From Methyloprofundus sp. (GTDB lineage: Bacteria; Pseudomonadota; Gammaproteobacteria; Methylococcales; Methylomonadaceae), in assembly GCA_013138555.1 (NCBI GenBank), contig WTCN01000328.1, positions 1-11,430 on the forward strand: 11,430 nucleotides of DNA, written 5' to 3'. Numbering within the stretch: the stretch's first letter is position 1; the number at the start of each line of letters is the position of its first letter. This document shows, piece by piece, positions 1 through 6,946 of the stretch. The notes under the pieces are model-generated. The model made no database searches. It was given only the letters and a program-made list of their open reading frames with translations, and was not told where the DNA came from. The position numbers and the translations under genes are program-made.

Positions 1-277
1 TATTAATGGCATTCAATAGCTCTTCAAGGTTATCAAATAGTTTATATTCGACCTGGATATTTAAGGAGTCCGCTAATGCCTTACTTAAGTCATGTTCAAA
101 GCCGGTGGGAGTATCATCAGCTCCAAGGTAATAGGTAGTAGGGGAGTTAAGCGTTAAAACAACGAGCTTTCCTTGCTGACGAATATCTTTGATTACTGGA
201 TCACTTTCACTGCAACTGATAAGCAGGGCAGCAGAAAATATAAAAAGTAGCAAAGTTTTAATGAGTTTAATGATCAT
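1..277 (-). CDS. mltF: Membrane-bound lytic murein transglycosylase F (MltF), N-terminal part, runs off the window
   Basis: Reading leftwards from ATG at 277-275, the first 92 codons are open to the window edge. Residues 1-21 form a signal peptide ending in the lipobox L-I-S-C, so the product should be a lipoprotein with Cys22 at its mature N-terminus. From about residue 31 the sequence (IRQQGKLVVLTLNSPTTYY, then GFEHDLSKALADSL) matches the start of the solute-binding-protein-like domain that precedes the transglycosylase domain in MltF. The family cleaves peptidoglycan glycan strands to release 1,6-anhydro muropeptides at the outer membrane. The catalytic C-terminal domain lies outside the window. 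There is no clear Shine-Dalgarno sequence (an A-rich leader instead), but this ATG places the signal peptide correctly. A solute-binding protein of an amino-acid transporter is the main alternative. The lipobox and the R-x-x-G-x-L-x-V opening favour MltF. Confidence 0.75.
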   Translation of the reverse strand, partial: MIIKLIKTLLLFIFSAALLISCSESDPVIKDIRQQGKLVVLTLNSPTTYYLGADDTPTGFEHDLSKALADSLNIQVEYKLFDNLEELLNAIN

Positions 278-585
278 TTTTTTGTTTTTAGTAAGGCCAG
301 GAGAATATCAATAGTCTGCTCACTTATTTAACAGGAGCATTCTAAGGGCCTGGGTTCTAGCTTATCTATCCCGTTTGAATATAGGCGAATTGACACCGCA
401 CTCTACAGGTATAGCCATGTCTTACATTAAACTACTTGCCAATATCATCATTATTAGCCACTTTAATAGCACCGGCAATAAGGAAGATTGTTTATAATGT
501 TTAGCAAATGCGCTTAATATAACCCTAAGTATAGTATATAGACTTTCAGAAAAATAATTTCACGGATACCATCCCTTAAAGGGAT
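278..585. other. Intergenic spacer, no convincing gene
   Basis: This AT-rich stretch lies between the mltF start and the composite repeat upstream of nagZ. I see no long open frame and no RNA gene. The only small frame with a possible ribosome site is 26 codons from ATG at 417, with no recognisable content. Promoters for mltF (leftward) and nagZ (rightward) should lie here or in the adjacent repeat, but I could not pick a convincing -35/-10 pair. A perfect palindrome at 569-587 closes the stretch. Confidence 0.6.
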
Positions 586-587
586 GG
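569..587. repeat. Perfect 19-bp palindrome abutting the composite repeat
   Basis: CCATCCCTT and AAGGGATGG are exact inverse complements separated by one A. The right arm overlaps the first two bases of the GGCTAC end of the composite repeat. It may be a separate short palindromic repeat, a target site, or an operator. There is no T-tract, so a terminator is unlikely. Confidence 0.6.
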
Positions 588-767
588 CTACCAATTTAAC
601 ACGGGACTGGAGATATTTTACCGCGTAGCTTGGGCTAGCTTGTTAAGCATCAGCGCAACAAGCTAACCCAATATTTTCGGGTATATAGGCCGGTTAATTG
701 AATTGTTGGGTTGCCAAAAAGACAGCAGCCCAACCTACAATATTTGTCCCGCCTTAAGTGCGTAGCC
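586..767 (+). repeat. Composite MITE/REP-like element, copy 1 (182 bp)
   Basis: The ends are imperfect inverted repeats: the left starts GGCTACCAATTTAACACGGG and the right, read in reverse complement, starts GGCTACGCACTTAAGGCGGG (17 of 22 positions agree). The same two ends occur in inverted order at 7213-7360, which establishes this as a dispersed element. The core differs from copy 2. It carries one long hairpin (TTGGGCTAGCTTGTT at 630-644 against AACAAGCTAACCCAA at 657-671, 14 of 15 paired plus one G-U) and a second (TTGGGTTGC at 706-714 against GCAGCCCAA at 725-733). It encodes no transposase, so any movement would be in trans. No target-site duplication is evident. Its right end lies 51 bases before the nagZ start. 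Confidence 0.7.
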
Positions 768-818
768 CATTTTTGCAGTACTTCTTTAGCTTCTCAAAAA
801 ACACATAGACACATCAAA

Positions 819-1838
819 ATGAAAAAGCAGCTTCCAATCGGCCCTATTATGATCGATATTGCTGGCACTATGCTCAGTCAATACGATAAAGAAAAAATTG
901 CTCACCCTAATACAGGCGCTATTATCTTATTTGCCCGTAACTATGAAACACCTGAGCAAGTCGCAGAATTAAGTCAGCAAATCAAAGCGGCAAGAAAAGG
1001 CTCAATACTGATAGCGGTTGATCAGGAAGGAGGGCGTGTACAGCGATTCCAGAAGGGTTTGACACGTTTACCTCCTGCTGCAGCCTATGCGAAGCAGCCA
1101 GAACTCACGGAAGATGCAGGCTGGCTAATGGCCGCTGAGTTACTGGGTTTAGGTATTGATTTCAGCTTTGCGCCTGTGTTGGATATTGATTGCGGTGTTA
1201 GCGAAATTATCGGTAACCGCTCATTTTCTCAAGATACAGAGCAAACCTGCCAATTAACGAGTCATTATAGAAAGGGTATGCGTCGTGCAGGCATGGCAGC
1301 AATAGGCAAGCATTTTCCCGGGCACGGTGCAGTCGCTTTGGATTCTCATTTGGCACTCCCTGTCGATGATCGTGATTTTGATAGTATTTATAGTAAGGAT
1401 ATTCTGCCTTTTAAACAGCTGATTAATGAGGGGCTTGAAGGTATCATGCCTGCGCATGTTGTCTACCCAGCGGTTGATGAATTACCCGCTGGCTTCTCGG
1501 CTATCTGGATAAACGAGATATTACGCAAACAGCTTGGCTTTAAGGGGGCTGTGTTTAGTGATGATTTAAGCATGGCAGGTGCGGCGACTGTCGGCGATTT
1601 TTCAGAACGTGCGAGGCTCGCACGTCAGGCAGGTTGCGATATGCTTTTAGTGTGCAATAACGCCACGGCGGCAGAACAGGTTTTAGATACAACACCGATT
1701 GCAAGCAATACTGTTAGAGAGCAACGCCTGTTAGCCATGCTAGGCAATACAAGTATTACTCAACAAGCACTTAAAAACAGCTTAAAATGGCAAGCTATTA
1801 GTCAACAAATTGCAGAGTTATCCGAATCTTATGCTTAA
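819..1838 (+). CDS. nagZ: Beta-N-acetylhexosaminidase NagZ (GH3)
   Basis: This 339-residue cytoplasmic glycoside hydrolase of family 3 removes GlcNAc from GlcNAc-1,6-anhydroMurNAc peptides during peptidoglycan recycling. The length equals that of other gammaproteobacterial NagZ proteins. Visible landmarks are GPIMIDIAGT (8-17), AVDQEGGRVQRF (66-77), GKHFPGHG (163-170), the D-S-H motif whose His177 should be the acid/base, and the nucleophile motif FSDDLSM (246-252). The frame stays open upstream to 711, but that extension runs through the composite repeat. ATG at 819 puts the start just before the conserved G-P-x-M-x-D segment. ATG at 849 is a shorter alternative. The Shine-Dalgarno is weak. 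The 3' end overlaps the next gene by 8 bases, indicating an operon. The product acts downstream of lytic transglycosylases such as the divergent mltF. Confidence 0.93.
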   Translation: MKKQLPIGPIMIDIAGTMLSQYDKEKIAHPNTGAIILFARNYETPEQVAELSQQIKAARKGSILIAVDQEGGRVQRFQKGLTRLPPAAAYAKQPELTEDAGWLMAAELLGLGIDFSFAPVLDIDCGVSEIIGNRSFSQDTEQTCQLTSHYRKGMRRAGMAAIGKHFPGHGAVALDSHLALPVDDRDFDSIYSKDILPFKQLINEGLEGIMPAHVVYPAVDELPAGFSAIWINEILRKQLGFKGAVFSDDLSMAGAATVGDFSERARLARQAGCDMLLVCNNATAAEQVLDTTPIASNTVREQRLLAMLGNTSITQQALKNSLKWQAISQQIAELSESYA

Positions 1839-2367
1839 AGAAATACAACAGGTACAAAAAAATGCCCAGCTACTGCATACCGAGGCAGAAGTTGAAGCGG
1901 CGATAGACTCCATGGCAGACAAGATTAATGTGACACTGGGAGCGCTTAACCCTATTGTACTCTGTGTGATGAATGGTGGTATTGTCACTGCAGGCAAGCT
2001 GATCACTAAGCTTAATTTTCCCCTGACACTTGATGCCATTAATGTCAGTCGTTATGGCGATCAAATCAGTGGTAGCGAAATCAACTGGCTACAAAAACCT
2101 GCCAGTTCTCTAAAAGATAGAAATATACTGGTTGTCGATGATATTCTTGATCAGGGTCTGACTTTGCAGGCTATCTATCAGTATTGTAGGGAGCAGGGGG
2201 CAAGTCATGTGTATAGTGCGGTTTTAGTTGATAAGCAGTTGACTCAAAGCAAACCTGTGCAGGCTGACTTTATTGGCCTATCTGTTGCTGATCATTATTT
2301 ATATGGCTATGGCATGGATTACAAAGGTTATTTAAGAAATGCCCCTGGGATATATGCCTGTGTTTAA
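1831..2367 (+). CDS. hpt: Hypoxanthine-guanine phosphoribosyltransferase
   Basis: The 178-residue product transfers phosphoribosyl from PRPP to hypoxanthine or guanine in purine salvage. The PRPP-binding signature ILVVDDILDQGLT lies at 99-111, the loop VMNGG at 46-50, and the C-terminal YGYGMDYKGYLRNAPGIYA (158-176) is typical of the version found next to nagZ in Pseudomonas and other gammaproteobacteria. That version belongs to a different subgroup from E. coli Hpt, so the gene symbol is used loosely. ATG at 1831 overlaps the nagZ stop by 8 bases and fits the family length. A TTG at 1810 would add seven residues and is less likely. Translation is probably coupled to nagZ because no good Shine-Dalgarno is visible. 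The stop codon overlaps that of the convergent HIT gene. Confidence 0.9.
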   Translation: MLKEIQQVQKNAQLLHTEAEVEAAIDSMADKINVTLGALNPIVLCVMNGGIVTAGKLITKLNFPLTLDAINVSRYGDQISGSEINWLQKPASSLKDRNILVVDDILDQGLTLQAIYQYCREQGASHVYSAVLVDKQLTQSKPVQADFIGLSVADHYLYGYGMDYKGYLRNAPGIYACV

Positions 2368-2810
2368 TGTCTGTTAAATGCGATTGATGCGCTTCGTGCC
2401 TTAGCACCAGTCATGAATTCCTTCAACTGCTCTAAGGTAATTTCAAGCTCTTCTACAGTATAGGGCAAAGCATCAAGCTTCCCCCAGACTGGAGCAGGCC
2501 AGGCTTTATCGGTTTTATATCTGACTACATGATGAATATGTAACTGTGGCACCCTATTACCTAATGCTGCGATATTCATTTTATCGGCATGATATAACGT
2601 TGCCAGCTTTTCTGAGATATAACTGGACTCACGTATCAGTTGTTGCTGATCAGCAGAGGAAAGCTGATGTATTTCGCTGATATTGTTGCGCTCCGGAACC
2701 AGTATAAGCCAGGGGAACTGGCTATCATTCATCAATAAGACGCGGCATAGTTCGAGACTGCCGATTTCGATACAGTCTTTTTTTAGTGCAGGGTGTAATG
2801 TAAAGGACAT
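2364..2810 (-). CDS. HIT (histidine triad) family protein
   Basis: The 148-residue cytoplasmic protein carries a histidine-triad motif, H-I-H-H-V-V, at 91-96, the nucleotide-phosphate binding and catalytic centre of HIT hydrolases and transferases. The flanking segments NDSQFPWLILVPER (28-41), ALGNRVPQLHIHHVVRY (82-98) and AWPAPVWGK (103-111) match a proteobacterial subfamily in which the triad reads HxHH rather than the more usual HxHxH. The substrate is unknown; nucleoside monophosphate conjugates are the family norm. The open frame continues upstream to 2942, but that stretch is hydrophobic low-quality sequence overlapping the divergent gene, so the Met at 2810 is preferred. Its leader lacks a strong Shine-Dalgarno. 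It converges on hpt with overlapping stop codons and diverges from the membrane protein gene at 2884. Confidence 0.88.
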   Translation of the reverse strand: MSFTLHPALKKDCIEIGSLELCRVLLMNDSQFPWLILVPERNNISEIHQLSSADQQQLIRESSYISEKLATLYHADKMNIAALGNRVPQLHIHHVVRYKTDKAWPAPVWGKLDALPYTVEELEITLEQLKEFMTGAKARSASIAFNRH

Positions 2811-2883
2811 AAAAACAGGACTTGAATTATAGGGATAAAACAGTGTACCGTTAGGGGTAAATAATAACAATAATAAAATTCCT

Positions 2884-3924
2884 ATGACCGATATGACGGC
2901 AACACACGTTGAAACTGATACGCCGCTAGCAGTTTCCTTCAAACTTTTACTCGCCTTATATACTATTATTCCCTTGTGCCTGATCTTGCAGTTGATGGAT
3001 AGTTTTGTATTGCAAGGCGCGTTATTACAATATTTACCGAGTAGCCCTAGCCACTTTCTGTTATTTCAGGTGATATTTGGTACGCCGCATATTCTTGCCA
3101 GTACTGTGCTCTTGGCAAGCAACAAAGATTATTTTGCTTTTTATCAGAAAAAAATTCTTATCATGACATTGGCTATCATGATCTTTTTTGCTATTGCCAG
3201 TCAGCTACTTTCCTATTATGTCCTTTATATTATGGTTGCCTCATGGACTGTTTACCATGTTTTGAAGCAGCAGCACGGGGTAGGGCGAGGTATTTATAAA
3301 TTACCTAACTGGGCGTTTTATTTATTATTATGGTCAAGTATTGGTGCAGGGATCAGTGTGTATATGGGTATTTTTCTTAAAGATACCCTGACAATACAAC
3401 AGGCTGAATGGGTTAAACAGGCTGCGGGTGGCTTTGTTGCCTGCCTGTTATTTACCACCGTCTGGTGTCAGCAATATATGACGACTCGGTTTGGATCTTT
3501 ATTTATGTGGGCAAATTCCAGTTTGATTTTTGCCAGCTTTTATTTATATATTCAAGAGTATTATTTTCTGTCGATTTTAATTCCACGTCTGGTGCATGAT
3601 GCCACTGCCTATGTTTTTTATGTGGCACATGATGTTAATAAGCATGCAGGGCATCCACAAAATTTTCTCTATCGCTGGGCTGCAAAAATCAGGCTGAATG
3701 TTTTTATTGTGCTTCCCTTAGTCTCGTTTGCTTTGACCTATTTGCTACAAGTGTATGGCGATCAATGGTTTGAAGCGATAACCCGGTTTTTCTTCGGTAT
3801 GGAAATCAGACAGGCTATTACGGTAGGGCTGATTGGGTATTTTTCTTTGATGCATTATTATACGGAAGCATTTACCTGGAAATATGGATCACCTTACCGG
3901 AAATATATACGTTTTAAGCCTTAA
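2884..3924 (+). CDS. Polytopic membrane protein with conserved-looking histidine motifs, function unknown
   Basis: The 346-residue product has about eight hydrophobic segments (roughly 20-48, 57-78, 90-106, 108-127, 143-165, 180-195, 205-232 and 270-290) and a short charged tail. Histidines cluster in or next to membrane segments: GTPHILAS (66-73), WTVYHVLKQQHG (121-132), LVHDATAYVFYVAHDVNKH (236-254) and MHYYTEAFTWKYGSPYRKY (323-341). Such a layout suggests a membrane metal centre or quinone/heme contact, as in membrane desaturases or the Brp/Blh retinal-forming oxygenases, but no family signature is complete and I do not assign a function. ATG at 2884 is the first start, without a clear Shine-Dalgarno; ATG at 2893 is possible. 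It is divergent from the HIT gene (73-base gap), and a REP-like hairpin follows it. Confidence 0.8.
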   Translation: MTDMTATHVETDTPLAVSFKLLLALYTIIPLCLILQLMDSFVLQGALLQYLPSSPSHFLLFQVIFGTPHILASTVLLASNKDYFAFYQKKILIMTLAIMIFFAIASQLLSYYVLYIMVASWTVYHVLKQQHGVGRGIYKLPNWAFYLLLWSSIGAGISVYMGIFLKDTLTIQQAEWVKQAAGGFVACLLFTTVWCQQYMTTRFGSLFMWANSSLIFASFYLYIQEYYFLSILIPRLVHDATAYVFYVAHDVNKHAGHPQNFLYRWAAKIRLNVFIVLPLVSFALTYLLQVYGDQWFEAITRFFFGMEIRQAITVGLIGYFSLMHYYTEAFTWKYGSPYRKYIRFKP

Positions 3925-3983
3925 ACGCAGTGTGCCAGTATTTAAATATTGACTTGTGGGAACGCAGAAAAACGCGGCACATT

Positions 3984-4013
3984 GTCATTCCCGCAGTCTT
4001 TTTAGCGGGAATC
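3984..4013. repeat. REP-like hairpin (GTCATTCCCGC ... GCGGGAATC)
   Basis: ATTCCCGC (3987-3994) pairs exactly with GCGGGAAT (4005-4012) around a 10-base loop. Sequences of the form GTCATTCCCGC-n-GCGGGAATC are a widespread intergenic palindrome in beta- and gammaproteobacteria. It could also stop transcription from the upstream membrane-protein gene, although no T-run follows the stem. Confidence 0.65.
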
Positions 4014-4040
4014 TATTGCTTATGCATGCTAGAACTTGCC

Positions 4041-4060
4041 TTAACCCGAACTCAGGTTAA
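4041..4060. promoter_or_regulatory. Small hairpin in the leader of the glycosyltransferase gene
   Basis: TTAACC (4041-4046) and GGTTAA (4055-4060) form a 6-bp stem with an 8-base loop, 17 bases before the ATG at 4078. It may be a leader structure or an operator. The stem is short and could be chance. Confidence 0.25.
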
Positions 4061-4077
4061 ATAAATAGATCTCATCT

Positions 4078-5658
4078 ATGATCAAAAATTTGCAGTTAGC
4101 CCAGTGGGGAATCTTTCCGCTGTGGCTGTTTCTTACGCTGAGTATCTTCTTGCGTACTCCGACACCTATTGATGAAACACGCTACCTTTCCGTTGCGTGG
4201 GAAATGTGGTTACGTCAGGACTTTCTGGTTCCCCATCTTAATGGTGAAACCTATAGCCATAAACCCCCGCTATTATTCTGGCTTATTCAATTAAGCTGGG
4301 GTGTGTTTGGTGCAAATGAATGGTCGGCGCGCTTGTTAGGTCCTATCTGTGCATTACTGAATTTATGTCTGGTGCGTTCTCTAGCCAAGCAGTTATGGCC
4401 TGAGCAACAAAAGGTTGCCCTGCTGGCTCCCTGGGTACTCATTGCCACACTGTTGTGGACGCTTTTTGCGACGGCAACCATGTTTGATATATTGCTTGGT
4501 AGCTGTGTTTTACTGGGTATGCAAGGCTTAGTGAATGCTGCGCAAGGAAAGTCTCTAAAAGGCTGGGCGACTCTTGCCCTGGCGATTGGGCTGGGAGTAT
4601 TGGCTAAAGGCCCAGTGGTTCTCGTGCATTTGCTACCGGTTGCCTTGCTAATGCCTTTATGGCTAGAAAAGCAACAGCCAGTGAATTATTATCGTTGGTA
4701 CGGCTTTATGATGCTTGCGATATTGGCTGGTGCAATGATTGCCCTGGCCTGGGCAATACCCGCTGCAATGCAGGGCGGTGAAGCGTATGCAAAAGCAATT
4801 TTATGGAGTCAAACGGCGGATCGTACAGTCACAACACGTATTCATGCGCGTCCTTTCTGGTGGTATCTGCCTTTTTTACCTTTGTTTATCTTTCCCTGGC
4901 TGGCATGGCCCCGTATGTGGAAGTCTCTACTCTGTATGCCGTGGAAAACTGACTGGGGCATTCGCTTCTGTAGTCTCTGGTTTATAAGTTGCCTGCTGAT
5001 TTTTTCTCTTATTCAGAGTAAACAGGTTCACTATCTTTTGCCGCTATTGCCTGCTTCTAGCCTAATCATTGCACGTCTGTTAGCAAACGCTGAAAAACCA
5101 GCGACGTTGATTTCAGAACTGGTATTACCGATTTGTATCTGTTTTATGGGTTTGTTCTTATTACTTATGCCTTCAATACCCCTTTTTGCAAATATGTTCT
5201 GGGTGCAAGCGATGGACTATAGCTGGGGAGGGAGTGTTTTATTCATTGCTCTGGCTTTATTAGGGGTAACGCTTTATTTGCGTCAGTTATCTATACTTGC
5301 GGTGAGTATGTCGGTTGTTTTTGCCGCTGTTACTGGATATTTTTATTTTTTTAAATTTACTGGGTCTGCCTATGATTTAAAGCCCGCTGCTGAAAAAGTA
5401 AAATACTTGCAGGAGCAGGGGATTGCTGTTGCTTATCTAGGGCCTTATCACGGACAATTCCATTTTCTTGGACGTTTAACGCAGCCTATTGAAGTCGTCC
5501 CTTATCGGCATAACTATGATTGGGCGGGAGAGCATCCTGATGGCTACCTGATTTCTCTTGAGAAGCAGCAGGGGGCTCATGTTAGTTATATGCAAAGGCA
5601 ACGTGAGCGCTGGTTAATCGCTAGAACAGGGAGGCAAACGATGCAGTTGTTGAAGTGA
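4078..5658 (+). CDS. ArnT/PMT-type membrane glycosyltransferase (GT-C fold)
   Basis: The 526-residue inner-membrane protein has many transmembrane segments and a soluble C-terminal part. The first periplasmic loop carries the family's acidic motif PIDETRYL (30-37; Asp32/Glu33) and the Lys-Pro-Pro motif TYSHKPPLLFWLI (58-70; Lys62). Both are hallmarks of the dolichyl-phosphate-mannose protein mannosyltransferase / ArnT superfamily, which moves a sugar from an undecaprenyl-phosphate carrier onto lipid A, protein or another acceptor at the periplasmic face. The length is close to ArnT (about 550). No aminoarabinose synthesis genes (arnBCADEF) are nearby, so the donor and acceptor stay open; glycan or lipid modification is the safest reading. 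The Shine-Dalgarno before ATG 4078 is weak. It converges on the lipoprotein gene ending at 5697 with a 38-base gap. Confidence 0.88.
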   Translation: MIKNLQLAQWGIFPLWLFLTLSIFLRTPTPIDETRYLSVAWEMWLRQDFLVPHLNGETYSHKPPLLFWLIQLSWGVFGANEWSARLLGPICALLNLCLVRSLAKQLWPEQQKVALLAPWVLIATLLWTLFATATMFDILLGSCVLLGMQGLVNAAQGKSLKGWATLALAIGLGVLAKGPVVLVHLLPVALLMPLWLEKQQPVNYYRWYGFMMLAILAGAMIALAWAIPAAMQGGEAYAKAILWSQTADRTVTTRIHARPFWWYLPFLPLFIFPWLAWPRMWKSLLCMPWKTDWGIRFCSLWFISCLLIFSLIQSKQVHYLLPLLPASSLIIARLLANAEKPATLISELVLPICICFMGLFLLLMPSIPLFANMFWVQAMDYSWGGSVLFIALALLGVTLYLRQLSILAVSMSVVFAAVTGYFYFFKFTGSAYDLKPAAEKVKYLQEQGIAVAYLGPYHGQFHFLGRLTQPIEVVPYRHNYDWAGEHPDGYLISLEKQQGAHVSYMQRQRERWLIARTGRQTMQLLK

Positions 5659-5696
5659 TTGACCTTAATTTAATAAATCACCTAAGGGTAAGCCTC

Positions 5697-6020
5697 TTAC
5701 CGTCGACTTCTTGCTCTTGGCATAGGGCGTGGCCTGGGTCGTGATATAGGTCTTGATGGTCGCTGGACAGGTCGGCCAATATTTCCTGGTGGTCTTGCGA
5801 TAGGGTGTTCAGGTCTTGGACGATGAGGGCGATTAGGTCGATTAGGTCGGTTGTATGGTGGGCGATAATAGCCACCCCCATAACCATAATGTGGGTAGTG
5901 GTAGCCACCGTAAACAGAATAACTTGCCGATCCTCTTACTCCAGAACTGGAACATCCGACTAGTAATACTGTAGTCAATAATAGAAAAGCCAGTGTTAAT
6001 AATTTATTGACAATATTCAT
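5697..6020 (-). CDS. Small lipoprotein with Tyr/Gly-rich and Arg/Pro-rich tail
   Basis: The 107-residue product has a signal peptide with lipobox L-V-G-C at 20-23, giving a lipidated Cys23. After a short Ser/Gly linker comes a Tyr/Gly/His-rich segment (YGGYHYPHYGYGGGYY, 37-52). A tail rich in Arg-Pro dipeptides then runs to the end: RPNRPNRPHRPRP in the middle, RPRPRPMPRARSRR at the end. The DNA behind the tail has short near-tandem repeats (two copies of CGATTAGGT near 5830-5850). The tail is surely disordered, very basic and possibly periplasmic or surface-exposed. ATG 6020 is chosen over ATG 6023 and the longer frame to 6053 because a GGAG lies 7 bases upstream. Its first base is also the last base of the upstream gene's TGA, so translation is probably coupled. 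No function is recognised. Confidence 0.75.
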   Translation of the reverse strand: MNIVNKLLTLAFLLLTTVLLVGCSSSGVRGSASYSVYGGYHYPHYGYGGGYYRPPYNRPNRPNRPHRPRPEHPIARPPGNIGRPVQRPSRPISRPRPRPMPRARSRR

Positions 6021-6946
6021 CATAAATCTCCAGCATTTATAGACGTAGACCAACGTTGAACCAGCAATAAGGCTCCTGTGCTATCAGAAATTAGAGCAAC
6101 ATCGCTATTATTAAAAAACTCACCGGGACGTAGCCAAACGATACCTCCCAAGGTAGTAACCCTGCTTACTATCTCCTCAGGATCAGCAACTCTGACGACA
6201 GGAACCCAGCGTACCTTAAAACCGTCTTCAAGCACTGGTCTGATACCAGCCCGCCATTTTTCTCCATTTTCTAGAATAATGTAGTCATTGATTTTAACGG
6301 GTGTGTCATATTCACCTAAAAACAGATAAAAATCCTGCGTTGCTTGTGGCGCGTTTGTCCATATTTCATTCCACAGCCAGCTACCGATTTCTGGTTCAGT
6401 ATCTATCGGATCACCATCATTAGCCCTTATTAACAATATCTGTGCTCCCTGAGGGTCACTGACTAACACACCTCGGCCACGATTTTTCATATCGACAGGG
6501 CCTTGGAGTATTGTTCCACCTTGGGTTTTGATATAGTGAGCTGCCTTATCTACGTCAGATACCGATATAGCTGCCAGCCACAATGCTTCCTGATTCTCCC
6601 TGTCTTCTGGCTCAATTTCTACCATTCCACCAATCTGTTGGCCTTTATTAAAGATCAGCGTATAACGCCCATATTGCTTAAAAGACCAACCAAACAAATC
6701 AGCATAAAATACTTTTGCAGCAGCCACATCAGGCGTTATTAAATCATGCCAGACAAACTTTCCTGGTTGATAGACATGTGTTGGTATCGCTGTTATTGGC
6801 GTTAATTTTAGAGTCTCTGAGCTGCCTGTCAATTGCTTAATACTCGTACATGCCGTCAAGAGAGTTGAGCACAATAGGAGTACTAAAATTGTCTGCCATT
6901 GATAAAATAATGAATGTTTAAAGATCATTGCTTGTTTATTAATCAT
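6020..6946 (-). CDS. Two-domain VOC (glyoxalase/bleomycin-resistance fold) lipoprotein
   Basis: The 308-residue product begins with a signal peptide and lipobox L-T-A-C (30-33), so Cys33 should be lipidated. Two vicinal-oxygen-chelate modules follow. The first (about 64-175) opens with FVWHDLITPD and FYADLFGWSF and closes with VSDPQGAQILLIR. The second (about 190-298) opens with WNEIWTNAPQATQDFYLFLG and closes with ISDSTGALLLVQ. Both lack the closing Glu that usually binds metal at the end of the last strand, so catalysis through the classical site is doubtful and a binding role is possible. Soluble tandem-VOC proteins of this type are common; an exported, lipid-anchored one is less so. AGGTG lies 8 bases before ATG 6946. 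It overlaps the downstream lipoprotein gene by one base, suggesting a two-gene operon. Confidence 0.85.
   Translation of the reverse strand: MINKQAMIFKHSLFYQWQTILVLLLCSTLLTACTSIKQLTGSSETLKLTPITAIPTHVYQPGKFVWHDLITPDVAAAKVFYADLFGWSFKQYGRYTLIFNKGQQIGGMVEIEPEDRENQEALWLAAISVSDVDKAAHYIKTQGGTILQGPVDMKNRGRGVLVSDPQGAQILLIRANDGDPIDTEPEIGSWLWNEIWTNAPQATQDFYLFLGEYDTPVKINDYIILENGEKWRAGIRPVLEDGFKVRWVPVVRVADPEEIVSRVTTLGGIVWLRPGEFFNNSDVALISDSTGALLLVQRWSTSINAGDL

Noticed and set aside
417..497. 26-codon plus-strand frame after CAGGT
   Set aside because: Too short, weak ribosome site, no family resemblance; cannot be told from chance.
2811..2942. Upstream extension of the HIT protein as a membrane anchor
   Set aside because: It would overlap the divergent membrane-protein gene and has no signal-like start; HIT homologs of this type begin near the Met at 2810.
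5687..5701. GGTAAG-CCT-CTTACC hairpin between the convergent glycosyltransferase and lipoprotein genes as a terminator
   Set aside because: The stem is 6 bp and overlaps the stop codon of the lipoprotein gene, and no T-run follows on either strand.
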